Source: Saccharomyces mikatae IFO 1815
Lineage: Eukaryota; Ascomycota; Saccharomycetes; Saccharomycetales; Saccharomycetaceae
NCBI RefSeq assembly: GCF_947241705.1
Contig: NC_079267.1
Span: 832,501-896,500 of the forward strand
Length of the DNA stretch: 64,000 nt
Direction of reading: 5' to 3'
The position numbers were made by a program, and so were the translations under genes. A model generated the notes under the pieces. The model ran no database searches. It was not told the origin of the DNA and saw only the letters and a list, made by a program, of their open reading frames with translations. This document shows, piece after piece, positions 33,974 to 44,191 of this stretch. How positions within the stretch are numbered: position 1 is the first letter of the stretch; each line of letters begins with the position of its first letter.

Positions 33974-36397
33974 ATGCCAGATTTGAAATCGAACATTTCA
34001 CCAACTCAGTCTCTGGAGGGGTCTATCCCGCCTGAGATCGTGTACCAAATACTCACATACCAATTTAGGGATTTGTTAAGAAATGATCATCCAGGAACCG
34101 CAGAGAAGTTTAACGAAAATTTAACCACATTTGTCAAAAGTAATTTAACCGTTAACAAAACTTTTTCTCATATTTGTCAAGTTCTCATTTATAGATATTG
34201 TAATTTAACTACTGCGAAGAGGTTTCATGGTCTTTTGCAGACTTTGAAAGGTAATAAAACCCTCTGCAATAAAGTTGAAGTAGCTGATTTCCAAGAATTA
34301 ACGTCTATTGGGCTTGGAAGGTCTAGCGAGATGAACAAAATGATTAAAAATTTAACTAACGAAACTCTTCTTGAGTTTCTGATGCTCACTAAGGCAAACT
34401 TAAGAGAATTCTTAGCATGTGAAAATATTCAAGACGATTTAGACGACAATATCATAAAGTACATCCTATCTCCGGGCAAAGTCTTGAGTGTAGTGGACTT
34501 CTGTGGTTGCTCAGGCACTAGCTTTACAGAGAGTTTTATTAAGGGCCTAGGAAAATACTATCCCAGTAAATCGATTGACCAATATCAACTGGAACCCATT
34601 CAACAGAATTATCAGATTACCTGTTTGGGCCTAAATGACTGTATTGATCTGCCATCACATGTCCTTTGGAAGATTCTGAAAATGTTACCTGAATTACAAA
34701 AACTTGACTTGTCTCATACGTCCATTGATGATAGCACTTTATACCATGGCATCCCTCACTGGAAAAATTTGACTCATCTTTCCCTGGCAACTTGTCTTCA
34801 AGTTACTCCAAGAGCGGTTCTAGAATTTTTCAGTCATCATCCAACGATTACTGATCCTGATAACACTTCCACGTTAGAATGGTTAAATGTTAGCGTCATA
34901 GCCCATTCATCGTCTTGGAACGAAGTGCATACAATGTTTTTATTAAAGAAACTTTGTCAGCATGGTCATAACAAGACTTTGCAATATCTGAATATTGGCG
35001 GCTTACCACTCCATATAGCATCATCTTTCAACGATGATCCTATTAGCGAATCCACATATTACCATCAATGTCGCGATAGTTTACAGTTTATAAAGTGGAA
35101 TTTTCCAAAGTTAAAAAGCTTGAGTATAAAAGGTAATAATGTTCCAATATCTACGCTAGTAGAATTTTTAACGCCGAATGATCAAGACCACCCTGACTGT
35201 GTCCAAAAATTGAAGTTTTTGAATATTTCCGGTAATTCGTATGTTAATAAATGGACTATTCAGGATTCATTATTATACACCTGTTCTCCAACTCTAGTCG
35301 CGTTAGAAGTTTCTTTTGAATCCTGGCAACAAATTGAAAAATTAAATGATAGACATGAAATTATTGCATATAGATATAAAAATCCTAATTCGATAATTAA
35401 AGATATTGCAACTGCAGAAGAAGTAAAGTGGAAATGTTACATCGATTCTTCTTATGGCAGGAGGTACTGGTTATATAGGGCAGATCCATTTTTAAATCGT
35501 GATGACTTGGAATCTAAGTCAAATCTGACCAGGTATGATTTGGAGGGCCACAAAATTATAGAAATTATAAATCAACCAGATTTCTTAAAGTTTGCGCAAA
35601 GTAAAATCATGCTTGGCTGTGGCCTAGTTCCTCAAAGTGGTGTCAGACGTAAACTGTGCTACAGAGATTTAAAGCCACCAGTTTCCCAATTTTTGAATAG
35701 AAAAGGTGCCATCAGCCTCGGGAACACTCCATTGCCAATAATTTCTCCAACATTACCTCGTGGTGGTTGGAGAATCATTCACAATGAAAATGAGCACAAC
35801 AATTATATCGATACAAATCAAATTCATACTACTGGTATTACAAGAGAGAATGCTCTATTAAGCAGACCTTCTTTGAGAGGCAGCTATGCTTCTCCGCAGG
35901 CCGACCCATATGCTGTTAATCCATCTGCAGCATCTCAAATTAGAGATGGGCTATATTGGGATAGGTCGGTGCATGATTTACGTGAGTTATCGTTGCAGGA
36001 GCAAAGAATTCAGGAATTAGCTGATGAGCAACAGGAATTAAGAACAATGGCAAACTATGAAGAAACTGACGATGAATATTTGCACGATCCTGACTTGCAA
36101 CGAAGAAGGTCACAACTGCGGCTGTTCGAAAGTTCACGTTCACGTTCAGGAAATAAAGCGAGAATGAGTTTAACTGGTGAGCATTCATCCTCGGGATCGT
36201 TTTTGTCCTTCTCTCACCTCAACCACCTTCAAAAACGTAAGAATTACTATTATACACATCCGGATGAATTCATATATGATCTAAGGGACCCTCGAACAAC
36301 TCAGAGGTATAGGTTGCATTTCGAAGTAGTTAACGAATATCAAGTTTTTGGGTGCATTGAGCGTGGAATGTATCGATACTACAGTTTAAAAGCATAG
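33974..36397 (+). CDS. LUG1: F-box-like leucine-rich repeat protein
   Basis: 807 aa, the length of S. cerevisiae YLR352W (LUG1). The N-terminus has an F-box-like segment, SIPPEIVYQILTYQFRDLL (about residues 17-36), which binds Skp1 in SCF ubiquitin ligases. Degenerate leucine-rich repeats follow (LPELQKLDLSHTSIDDSTL, LTHLSLATCLQVTPRAV, PKLKSLSIKGNNV, LKFLNISGNSYV; about 240-440) and would form the substrate-binding surface. The C-terminal 200 residues are charged and Ser-rich with probable phosphosites. In S. cerevisiae the protein interacts with Skp1/Cdc53; its substrates are not well defined. No frame damage. Confidence 0.9.
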   Translation: MPDLKSNISPTQSLEGSIPPEIVYQILTYQFRDLLRNDHPGTAEKFNENLTTFVKSNLTVNKTFSHICQVLIYRYCNLTTAKRFHGLLQTLKGNKTLCNKVEVADFQELTSIGLGRSSEMNKMIKNLTNETLLEFLMLTKANLREFLACENIQDDLDDNIIKYILSPGKVLSVVDFCGCSGTSFTESFIKGLGKYYPSKSIDQYQLEPIQQNYQITCLGLNDCIDLPSHVLWKILKMLPELQKLDLSHTSIDDSTLYHGIPHWKNLTHLSLATCLQVTPRAVLEFFSHHPTITDPDNTSTLEWLNVSVIAHSSSWNEVHTMFLLKKLCQHGHNKTLQYLNIGGLPLHIASSFNDDPISESTYYHQCRDSLQFIKWNFPKLKSLSIKGNNVPISTLVEFLTPNDQDHPDCVQKLKFLNISGNSYVNKWTIQDSLLYTCSPTLVALEVSFESWQQIEKLNDRHEIIAYRYKNPNSIIKDIATAEEVKWKCYIDSSYGRRYWLYRADPFLNRDDLESKSNLTRYDLEGHKIIEIINQPDFLKFAQSKIMLGCGLVPQSGVRRKLCYRDLKPPVSQFLNRKGAISLGNTPLPIISPTLPRGGWRIIHNENEHNNYIDTNQIHTTGITRENALLSRPSLRGSYASPQADPYAVNPSAASQIRDGLYWDRSVHDLRELSLQEQRIQELADEQQELRTMANYEETDDEYLHDPDLQRRRSQLRLFESSRSRSGNKARMSLTGEHSSSGSFLSFSHLNHLQKRKNYYYTHPDEFIYDLRDPRTTQRYRLHFEVVNEYQVFGCIERGMYRYYSLKA

Positions 36398-37204
36398 AGT
36401 TTCTTTTTACACTTCACCTCCTGATCATTCCCCCGCTCTCGTCCTGTGTATATATAATTTCTATAATTGGTAAAATATTGCATGCGTTATCTGTCATTTA
36501 GCTAGAACTCTTTGTATACGAATTCAATGATTGCAGCATATTCCCTTACACCTAATCAACTGATCGAAGAATGTCTCGAAACGTTAAATGATTCTCAAAT
36601 TTTCCTTTTTCATTTCGTAAGGGAGAGTCTGTTCCCTCCGAAAAAGGTAAACATTGTGAAAAAATAATCCAAAAATGAACATAAAAAACAATTAAAAATG
36701 ATTTACTCATCCACTCAATGGAGTGGGCAAAACTTCATGATACTAACGCTAAAAGAGCTAGAACAAAGTTTATTGTGGTGTGTTTTTTCATTGCGCGTTA
36801 GGGACACTTTCAAGAATAACTTCGTTTTTAATCCCATTCCCTTCAGTTATTCATAACCCATACTTAGAATAGGCAATTGATTTCAGTGGAAAAGTAATAG
36901 AGGTATCCAAGGACAACTGGAAGCTTTCCAGTCACGTATTTATTTTGTTTAAGCATTCAACGGAAGAAAGAAAAATTGCCCACTTAAAATTTTTATATTC
37001 AATTCTTCGCAGTTTTTAAATTTGATCAGTTGCCGATATACGTTTCATTTCTTTTGATAAGAAAACAAATCCCATTCCCCTCGCTATTTTGATTCTATTT
37101 CAACCGTAAATTTTCCATACTCTTAACAGCTTTTTTAGTTCCAAGGGTTTTCCCAATACCCAATATCTTTTTACTTTTCACATTTTTTTGATCCTACATG
37201 AAGT
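36398..37204. other. LUG1-BUD8 spacer
   Basis: 807 bp holding the LUG1 3' end (TGTATATATAATTT near 36447) and the BUD8 promoter, which ends in pyrimidine-rich sequence. No gene, repeat or clear binding site found. Confidence 0.4.
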
Positions 37205-39028
37205 ATGATTCAATCAGACGAAGACAATTTTGACTCTTCTGAAACAACAGAATCAACGTCATACAGTAGCTCTTCATCTGCATCAATTATTACACACCCT
37301 AGAACATCCTTATTTCTGGAGAATATTGAGGGAACACGAGGGAACCTCGATGCCGAAATAGAGATGGCTACTGTTGCTTATGAAAGCACTAGTAGAGGCC
37401 AAGGTTTTGCTGTATATATTAACAACGAAAGATTTTCCCAGATAATGGGAGCATCCACAAGTTCTAGCTCCAGCAGTGATTCATCTTCAATAACACAATT
37501 CCACGATACCCATGATAATAATATACCAAGTCACATCACAGTACAAGCTTCCCTTCGACGAGATAATGAAGAAGGTACACCTTCAAGAAAGGTTACTCCT
37601 TCACAAAATGTAGCGATACGGCCAGAAAGGACTTTGAATTCACCGTCTTCACAAAGATTAAGTTGCGCACTGACAATATCAACTTCAGTCCTTATGGGAG
37701 AAGATGCCGAAGGGAGCCCTTTAGAGCAAGAACATAGCAGGGTCGTATCTTCGTTATACTCGTCTTTGGCTAATCGCGGGAACGATGAGCCAAAGAATGG
37801 AACACCTTCACGTCCTACTTCAAGTGGACGGAATGAAACAATGGAACACTCATTCTTTTCATACCATTACGATGACACTTTGGAACCGGATGTCGAAGAA
37901 GCTGTCAAACTAACGAAAAATAAAATTTCCAGTGTTAATTTTATTAGTACAACAGATGGCCAAGACCGAGATGGGAGTCAAGATAAAGACATAGAACAAA
38001 ACGAACTTGTGACCGAGTCAAAGTTTATACCACATAAATTAAAAATTCCAGAGAAGGCTGGATCAATAAAGTCATCGATAAGTGATGAGTCATACTTGTC
38101 AGGTGTACCAGGTACGGCTGTAAGGATGATAAAGATTCCTCAAAGTCCATCTTTAATAGGTAACATACTGATTCCATTACACGAACGTGATACTGGTAAC
38201 GAAGGCTCCTCTAAAGATTATATTAAGCTCAATAATGAAGAGCTTTTTCGTTCAAGCTCTATGCACAAGCCTTCTTCATCTTTAGAGGAAGAAGGTCCAC
38301 CAATCGGAGTACCTTCAATCCCTGTCTTAAGAAGTGTATCAGGATCGAGTAAATGGGCGAAGACATCTCAACTCCTAACATTTAAAAATTCAAGTAAATT
38401 TGATACATGCTCACCACATGAAGGACATACTTCGTCTTCTCCATTAAGTGAAACAAACAACAGTAAGAGTAAAGCACTGCCGGAACATGGACGATCTATT
38501 GTGTTAGCTCCCATAAAATCGCAAAGCTCAGAGTCCTGCCCAGAAGAAATCCCCACAATAGAAAGACCAGCTCGAAGTTTACGACCAACAAATCAAGAGA
38601 AAAAGGACAGTAGAAGAGAAGATAATGACGATGGTAGAAACATAGACCTGGAGGCAAGACTGCCGATCCAGCATATCGACACCTCATCAATTCATTCGTT
38701 TGATTCAGTAAAAAATGGATTTAAGGACGTTTATAGCATTGAAAGCATCATAGTGGTCATACTTTGTTGTGTTTTGGTGCCGCCGCTATTTTTCATTATT
38801 GGTTGCGGTTCAAGAAGCAAACTGCTTTCGGACTATAGATTAATGAGATTACTCATGAATAAGGAACACCGAGCAGCTTTGCTGCAGGGATTCATATGGG
38901 ATGTTGATTTAAAATGGTTTCGTATGTTATGTCTTATCCTAGGGGCTGGCGAAACAATTATTGTGATGGCTGGTATCGCTATCGGCTTTGGCGTAGGCAT
39001 CACACGAGAAGATAAATCGATTCACTGA
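37205..39028 (+). CDS. BUD8: Bud-site selection landmark protein Bud8
   Basis: 607 aa (603 in S. cerevisiae). A plasma-membrane landmark that marks the distal pole of the cell for bipolar budding in diploids, passing the cue through Bud5 and Rsr1. The first 510 residues are Ser/Thr-rich and low in complexity (for example SSSSSDSSSI), the heavily glycosylated outer part. Two membrane helices lie near the C-terminus (SIIVVILCCVLVPPLFFIIG, about 512-531, and ILGAGETIIVMAGIAIGFGV, about 577-596) with a basic stretch between them that would face the cytoplasm. There is no classical signal peptide, as in S. cerevisiae. The paralogue BUD9 has a similar plan, and synteny with LUG1 and TAL1 decides. 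Confidence 0.93.
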   Translation: MIQSDEDNFDSSETTESTSYSSSSSASIITHPRTSLFLENIEGTRGNLDAEIEMATVAYESTSRGQGFAVYINNERFSQIMGASTSSSSSSDSSSITQFHDTHDNNIPSHITVQASLRRDNEEGTPSRKVTPSQNVAIRPERTLNSPSSQRLSCALTISTSVLMGEDAEGSPLEQEHSRVVSSLYSSLANRGNDEPKNGTPSRPTSSGRNETMEHSFFSYHYDDTLEPDVEEAVKLTKNKISSVNFISTTDGQDRDGSQDKDIEQNELVTESKFIPHKLKIPEKAGSIKSSISDESYLSGVPGTAVRMIKIPQSPSLIGNILIPLHERDTGNEGSSKDYIKLNNEELFRSSSMHKPSSSLEEEGPPIGVPSIPVLRSVSGSSKWAKTSQLLTFKNSSKFDTCSPHEGHTSSSPLSETNNSKSKALPEHGRSIVLAPIKSQSSESCPEEIPTIERPARSLRPTNQEKKDSRREDNDDGRNIDLEARLPIQHIDTSSIHSFDSVKNGFKDVYSIESIIVVILCCVLVPPLFFIIGCGSRSKLLSDYRLMRLLMNKEHRAALLQGFIWDVDLKWFRMLCLILGAGETIIVMAGIAIGFGVGITREDKSIH

Positions 39029-39228
39029 CTTTTCTCGTACAGAGAGAAGGTTTGTAATAGTATTAGGATAAAAAGAATCTTTTTGTCTCGTTAAAGCTAC
39101 ATATATATAGGGTCTTTTCATTAATGTATATATATAGGCATTGACGTACTTCTGTACATGTACTCGTAAGTGGCCAAAAGAAACGTCAGTAAAGATATGG
39201 CCTATAACGTTATTTTCGAAATACTTGC

Positions 39229-40236
39229 TTAAGCAGTAACTTTCTTTTCAATCAAGTCGAATAAAGTAACAATATCGGCAGAAAACTTTCTGATACCATC
39301 GGACAACTTCTCAGTGGCCATGGCGTCCTCATTCAAATCAAATCTGAATTTGGATTCGTCACTGATGTAAGAAATCTTGTCTCCAGCTTCTTTCTTAGCG
39401 GAGGCAGGATCCAATACTCTTGGGAAAGCTTCAGTGCTATTCATCAATTTGTCTAACAAAGCTGGAGAGATGGTTAGATAGTCAACACCGGCTAAGTTTT
39501 TGATTTCGTCTGTGTTTCTGAAAGAAGCACCCATAACGATGGTCTTGTAACCGTACTTCTTGTAGTAGTTGTAAATACTCTTAACAGAAACAACACCTGG
39601 GTCAGCTTCACCAGAGTAATCTTTACCAGTACTAGCTTTGTACCAGTCCAAAATTCTACCAACGAATGGGGAGATCAAAGTGACTTGAGCTTCTGCACAG
39701 GCAACAGCTTGAACGAAGGAGAATAATAGAGTCAAGTTACAGTGAATACCATCCTTTTCTTCCAATTCTTTGGCGGCTTGAATACCTTCCCAAGTGGAGG
39801 CAATTTTGATGAGGACTCTTTCCCTGGAGACGCCTTCTTCTTCGTATAGTTTAATGATGTGTCTAGCCTTTTCAATAGTAGCTTGAGTGTCAAAAGACAA
39901 TCTAGCGTCAACTTCAGTGGAGACTCTACCTGGGACAATCTTCAAGATTTCCTTACCGAATTCCACTAACAATCTGTCCACAGCACTTTCCACCTGTTCT
40001 TCAGTAGTCTTACCATGCTTCTTACCATATTCCACAGCAACATCAATTAGCTTGGCGTAAGTTGGTTGTTTAGCAGCAGCCAAGATCAAAGATGGGTTGG
40101 TGGTAGAGTCCTGAGGTTGGAATTTGGCAATAGACCCAAAATCACCAGTGTCGGCGACGACCACAGTGCCAGAGGCTTTCAGTTGTTCTAAAGAGTTGTT
40201 AGCTACCTTTTGTTTCTTTTGGGCTGGTTCAGACAT
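39229..40236 (-). CDS. TAL1: Transaldolase
   Basis: 335 aa from [10 protein letters not shown], matching the S. cerevisiae enzyme. A codon-in-frame ATG three residues earlier (40245) is possible but not the known start. It transfers the dihydroxyacetone unit from sedoheptulose 7-phosphate to glyceraldehyde 3-phosphate in the non-oxidative pentose phosphate pathway. The Schiff-base lysine is K144 in [12 protein letters not shown], and the conserved DSTTNPSL (residues 43-50) with the acidic residues of the beta barrel are present. Codon use is strongly biased, so it is highly expressed. It differs from S. cerevisiae at about a dozen sites as I recall it. Confidence 0.98.
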   Translation of the reverse strand: MSEPAQKKQKVANNSLEQLKASGTVVVADTGDFGSIAKFQPQDSTTNPSLILAAAKQPTYAKLIDVAVEYGKKHGKTTEEQVESAVDRLLVEFGKEILKIVPGRVSTEVDARLSFDTQATIEKARHIIKLYEEEGVSRERVLIKIASTWEGIQAAKELEEKDGIHCNLTLLFSFVQAVACAEAQVTLISPFVGRILDWYKASTGKDYSGEADPGVVSVKSIYNYYKKYGYKTIVMGASFRNTDEIKNLAGVDYLTISPALLDKLMNSTEAFPRVLDPASAKKEAGDKISYISDESKFRFDLNEDAMATEKLSDGIRKFSADIVTLFDLIEKKVTA

Positions 40237-40982
40237 TATGTACACGTATATGTGATGTGAAGAGTTCGAGAAGTTTTTACTACCGTACTAAAAAATACCT
40301 TAAAAATTATCCACTTAAGAAGTAGGAGGTCAAGAAATATAAAGAGTAGGAAATATAGAGAGTGGGAAATCTTCAAGAATAGGAAACACCCAAGTAGAGG
40401 CACATATATATATTCAAATAACACACACACATACACACTCCTACACACACACATATATATATATATGGGCGTGCGTATGTTAGTATATACGATTCGTAGG
40501 AAAAGGGGCCGTCGACCAGACGTGACTTGCTGACTTGGACAAATTGACCTCAACATAGCTCAAGCAGTCACATTTTAGTTCCGCTTTATGCCGTGTTTTC
40601 AGTCCACGACGGTAGCTCATAACGCCGCGCTAATGCCGCCATGTCACAGAAACCGGTAGCTTAGTCAAAACAGGAAAGGAAGTTGAAGTTGGTTTGGCTG
40701 GCTTTTTCACTTGCATGTCTATTCCCAGATCAATTATTTATTAGGTTTTCAGTTTGATTTTTCGATTTAATTAGATTATTCATTGAATCATAATAAATAT
40801 GTAAAAAATATATAGGTTGAAGCGGCCTTAGAAAAGCATGGCTTCCTAATGTACAGATGTATGTCGGATGAAAAAAAAAAAAATAAAAATGGTGATACTT
40901 GGGTCAATTCAATTGACTATGACTTGATGTTGTAGAAATTCTAAGAGAAAAAGTTTCCAGCACTTGATTATTGTTTTCCTCT
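40237..40982. promoter_or_regulatory. TAL1 promoter and ILV5 3' region with short tandem repeats
   Basis: 746 bp. TAL1 (leftward) has a run of AT and CA units 165-230 bp upstream (ACATATATATAT, ACACACACATACACAC, TATATATATATATG; about 40401-40467), similar in kind to the ORM2 promoter repeat. An A-run follows at 40869-40883, near the ILV5 3' end. No gene found. Confidence 0.45.
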
Positions 40983-42170
40983 TTATTGGTTTTCTGGTCT
41001 CAACTTTCTGACTTCCTTACCAACCTTCCAGATTTCCATGTTTCTGATAGTGTCTAATTCCTTTTCTAGCTTTTCTCTGTAGTCAGGTTGAGAGTTGAAT
41101 TCCAAAGATCTCTTGGTTTCGGTACCATTCTTGGTAGATTCGTACAAGTCTTGGAAAACAGGCTTCAAAGCGTTCTTGAAAATTGGGTACCAGTCCAAAG
41201 CACCTCTTCTGGCGGTGGTGGAACAAGCATCGTACATGTAGTCCATACCGTACTTACCGATCAATGGGTATAGAGATTGGGTGGCTTCTTCGACAGTTTC
41301 GTTGAAAGCTTCGGATGGGGAGTGACCATTTTCTCTCAAGACGTCGTATTGAGCCAAGAACATACCGTGGATACCACCCATTAAACAACCTCTTTCACCG
41401 TACAAATCAGAGTTAACTTCTCTTTCAAAGGTGGTTTGGTAGACGTAACCGGAACCAATGGCAACAGCCAAAGCTTGAGCCTTTTCGTGAGCCTTACCGG
41501 TGACATCGTTCCAGACGGCGTAAGAAGAGTTGATACCACGACCTTCCTTGAACAAAGATCTGACGGTTCTACCGGAACCCTTTGGAGCAACTAAGATAAC
41601 ATCCAAGTCCTTTGGTGGCTCGACATGAGTCAAGTCCTTAAACACTGGGGAGAAACCGTGGGAAAAGTACAAAGTCTTACCCTTGGTCAACAATGGCTTG
41701 ATAGTAGACCAGGTTTCGGATTGAGCAGCATCAGACAACAAGTTCATGACGTAGCTACCCTTCTTGATAGCTTCTTCAACAGTGAACAAGTTTTGACCTG
41801 GAACCCAACCGTCTTCGATGGCAGCCTTCCAAGAAGCACCATCCTTACGGACACCAATAATGACGTTCAAACCATTGTCTCTCAAGTTCAAACCTTGACC
41901 GTAACCTTGAGAACCGTAACCAATCAAGGCAAAGGTGTCGTTCTTGAAGTAATTCAACAACTTTTCTCTTGGCCAGTCAGCTCTCTCGTAAACAGTTTCA
42001 ACGGTACCACCGAAGTTGATTTGTTTCAAACCACGGGTAGCAATCATTGGCTTAACGAAACGGGCAGTTGGTCTGCTGTAGGCAGCAGCACGGGTAGCCA
42101 AAGCAAAGGTTCTCTTAGCGGTGACGACACGGGAGTTGCAAATCAATCTAGCGGCTTGAGCTCTCAACAT
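40983..42170 (-). CDS. ILV5: Mitochondrial ketol-acid reductoisomerase
   Basis: 395 aa, the S. cerevisiae length. It makes the dihydroxy acids of the valine and isoleucine pathways from acetolactate and acetohydroxybutyrate using NADPH and Mg2+. It is also a mitochondrial nucleoid protein needed for mtDNA stability. An Arg/Ala-rich presequence covers about residues 1-47 (MLRAQAARLICNSRVVTAKR). The Rossmann motif is ALIGYGSQGYGQGLNLRDNG, and the knotted C-terminal domain carries the metal-binding acids (LYGERGCLMGGIHG; NETVEEATQSLYPLIGKYG). Very strong codon bias. The upstream region has Gcn4 and Leu3 sites. Confidence 0.98.
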   Translation of the reverse strand: MLRAQAARLICNSRVVTAKRTFALATRAAAYSRPTARFVKPMIATRGLKQINFGGTVETVYERADWPREKLLNYFKNDTFALIGYGSQGYGQGLNLRDNGLNVIIGVRKDGASWKAAIEDGWVPGQNLFTVEEAIKKGSYVMNLLSDAAQSETWSTIKPLLTKGKTLYFSHGFSPVFKDLTHVEPPKDLDVILVAPKGSGRTVRSLFKEGRGINSSYAVWNDVTGKAHEKAQALAVAIGSGYVYQTTFEREVNSDLYGERGCLMGGIHGMFLAQYDVLRENGHSPSEAFNETVEEATQSLYPLIGKYGMDYMYDACSTTARRGALDWYPIFKNALKPVFQDLYESTKNGTETKRSLEFNSQPDYREKLEKELDTIRNMEIWKVGKEVRKLRPENQ

Positions 42171-42478
42171 ATTGTTTTCTTATTTGATTAGTTGGTAGGG
42201 TAAAAAAAATATAACTCCTAAAGGTTAGGTTGTATATACGTTTCTTGTATTATCTCTGTATAGACTGTCCACAAGAAACAGAAAAAAGTGAGTTTAGGAT
42301 GCCCTTGACTAAGATTAGCTCATCCCTTTTATACAAAATTTTTCATTTTTTTTTTCAAGATACTTGTGCCAATTAATTTTTTCTTTTCTGCGTCTTGCGA
42401 CGTGATGAAAATTTCGCTTGTTGCATGCTGAGCGGGAACGGGCTTGAGTTGAGCGCGGGCTAATTGCCAAAGGTAAGT
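42171..42478. other. ILV5 leader and core promoter
   Basis: 308 bp between the ILV5 start and its upstream control sites, read leftward. An A/T-rich stretch with poly-T (42345-42356) lies in the core promoter. No gene seen. Confidence 0.4.
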
Positions 42479-42531
42479 GAGTCACTGAAGTACCGCGGTA
42501 CTTCAGTGACTCCTGCTGGACCCGGTACCGG
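42479..42531 (-). promoter_or_regulatory. ILV5 upstream activating region: Gcn4 palindrome and Leu3 site
   Basis: A perfect 34-bp palindrome spans 42479-42512, with GAGTCAC at its left end, GTGACTC at its right end and CCGCGG at the centre. Each end holds a Gcn4 core (TGACTC). Nine base pairs further, at 42522-42531, CCGGTACCGG is the canonical Leu3 site. Both factors are known activators of branched-chain amino acid genes; Gcn4 acts in starvation and Leu3 responds to alpha-isopropylmalate. The block lies about 310-360 bp before the ILV5 start. Confidence 0.85.
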
Positions 42532-43152
42532 AGGAGACCGCTATAACCGCACTTCAATTATGGTTTCAGAGGTACCTCAGCGGCACTTTAGAAGTTTGGC
42601 AGTAACTACGTTTATGATTGGAAATAGCTCTAGCACCCTTGTTTAGCCGTGGCGTATTCAAGTAACTCGATGCTCCATCTCTCACGGTAGAAAAAAGAAT
42701 ATGTAAATACACAGATCGCAAGATGAGCTATCACGTAAAATTGTATAGGTCATACAAACGAGTTTTATTATCTGTTATGTATTTTTGTGTTACACAAAAC
42801 AGTGTTCCTGCTTTGAGTATATAGGTTTGTGAGAGATAAAAGTTAAACCTGATTCTATATATAAATGCCTGAAGACAAGTGGTGGCATCTGTTTTGAACT
42901 AGCGGTCCTTCTTCTCGCATCTTAAACCGTTAGTACTGTCATATACTATTATTCCAGACTTTGTACCTTCTTTCCGGGTAAGAGAGATTTTAGGGATACA
43001 GAATATGGAAAAACAGAATGGCCAAGCTTTACGCAAGATTAATTCTGTATGATCATTTCTTGTAGGGCAAGAGAGATTATTGTTTACCTATAAAAAATTT
43101 TTTGACTACTTTTACCACTTCACTCTAACAAGAAGTCAAAATATATAAAAAG
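42532..43152. other. ILV5-ATG33 divergent spacer, right part
   Basis: 621 bp up to ATG33. It contains the ATG33 promoter with TATA-like AAATATATAAAA at 43139-43150, just before the start. A 60-aa frame at 42464-42646 runs through the palindrome and is not a gene. Confidence 0.4.
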
Positions 43153-43746
43153 ATGTCTGTTTGTTTAGCCATCACAAAAGGTATTGCGGTTTCCTCTATA
43201 GGCCTCTACTCTGGGCTTTTAACCTCTGCTTCGTTGATCACCTCTACCACTCCCCTAGAGGTTTTAACAGGATCTTTAAGTCCCACTCTAGCTGCTTTGA
43301 AAAATGCGGCCACTGCTTTGGGAGCCTTTGCATCGACTTTCTTCTGTGTAAGCTTCTTCGGCGCACCCCCCTCATTAAGACATCCTTACTTATTGTACGG
43401 CATGCTTGCAGCTCCATTATCCTCGTTTGTTTTAGGGTGTGCATCCTACTGCAACTCCAGAAAGTATAGCAAAGTCTCCAAGGAGTCTTCTTTATTCCCC
43501 GAAGACAGCAAACCTGTTGTTTCCGAGCTAAGCGATTCTATCATTGATTTAGGCGATGATGTTCATGCTCCAAAAAATACGTCCCGCGATGAGAAAATTT
43601 GTGCTACCACACCACCCAAGCCAGCAGAGGCGTTACAAACTGGTCCTCCAATCCATACTAAAAACCTTATCGCGGCAACCGCTATCGCTATTCTTGGCTT
43701 CGTGCAAGCCGTTATTGGTGTCTATGGTGAGGGACAATTTATCTAG
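43153..43746 (+). CDS. ATG33: Mitophagy receptor-associated protein Atg33
   Basis: 197 aa, as in S. cerevisiae. A mitochondrial outer-membrane protein needed for selective removal of mitochondria, mainly at stationary phase. Hydrophobic segments: about 7-30 ([20 protein letters not shown]), 48-70 ([20 protein letters not shown]), 80-98 ([20 protein letters not shown]) and 176-193 ([20 protein letters not shown]). A hydrophilic, Ser- and Pro-rich loop of about 75 residues separates the third and fourth segments. Named by length, topology and position between ILV5 and RSC2. Confidence 0.92.
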   Translation: MSVCLAITKGIAVSSIGLYSGLLTSASLITSTTPLEVLTGSLSPTLAALKNAATALGAFASTFFCVSFFGAPPSLRHPYLLYGMLAAPLSSFVLGCASYCNSRKYSKVSKESSLFPEDSKPVVSELSDSIIDLGDDVHAPKNTSRDEKICATTPPKPAEALQTGPPIHTKNLIAATAIAILGFVQAVIGVYGEGQFI

Positions 43747-44191
43747 TGTTTCCAATTCACTTATTTATTTTCCCTAGAAATATTGCAATAGTCTGTATTT
43801 GACTATTTTCTCTTCTAAAAAAGACAAAGTTTGTAGTTAGTTATTCGCAGTTTTTATATATTCCTTTGAAGTATAAAATATTGAAACGTTAGTGTGTTAA
43901 AAAAAGCGCATCCACACACACACACGTGTATATATATGTCTATGTACATCTATATAAAATAATACATTATAATTTAATTATCAGTACATATTCTTGGCAT
44001 TTTGTTAGATATTACTGTCACTATTTGTTCTGACCCGGCCGAGAGTCTGGCAGGAATTCGTATGCTAGAGTGAGAAAACAGAAAAAACAACACAGATGAA
44101 AAAGTATTGGTAACAGTTCAATACGATATTTAAAAACACAGCACGTCGCGCAGAACCAGACGAAGCGGAGAATATTCTATACTGACAGTGC
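43747..44191 (+). promoter_or_regulatory. ATG33-RSC2 spacer
   Basis: 445 bp with a short CA then TA tract (ACACACACACACGTGTATATATATG, of which about 43914-43938 is repeat) in the RSC2 promoter. CACGTG is embedded at 43922-43927, an E-box that bHLH factors such as Cbf1 can bind. No gene seen. Confidence 0.4.

Noticed and set aside
41625-42191. 188-aa plus-strand frame antisense to ILV5
   Set aside because: Shadow of the strong codon bias of ILV5.
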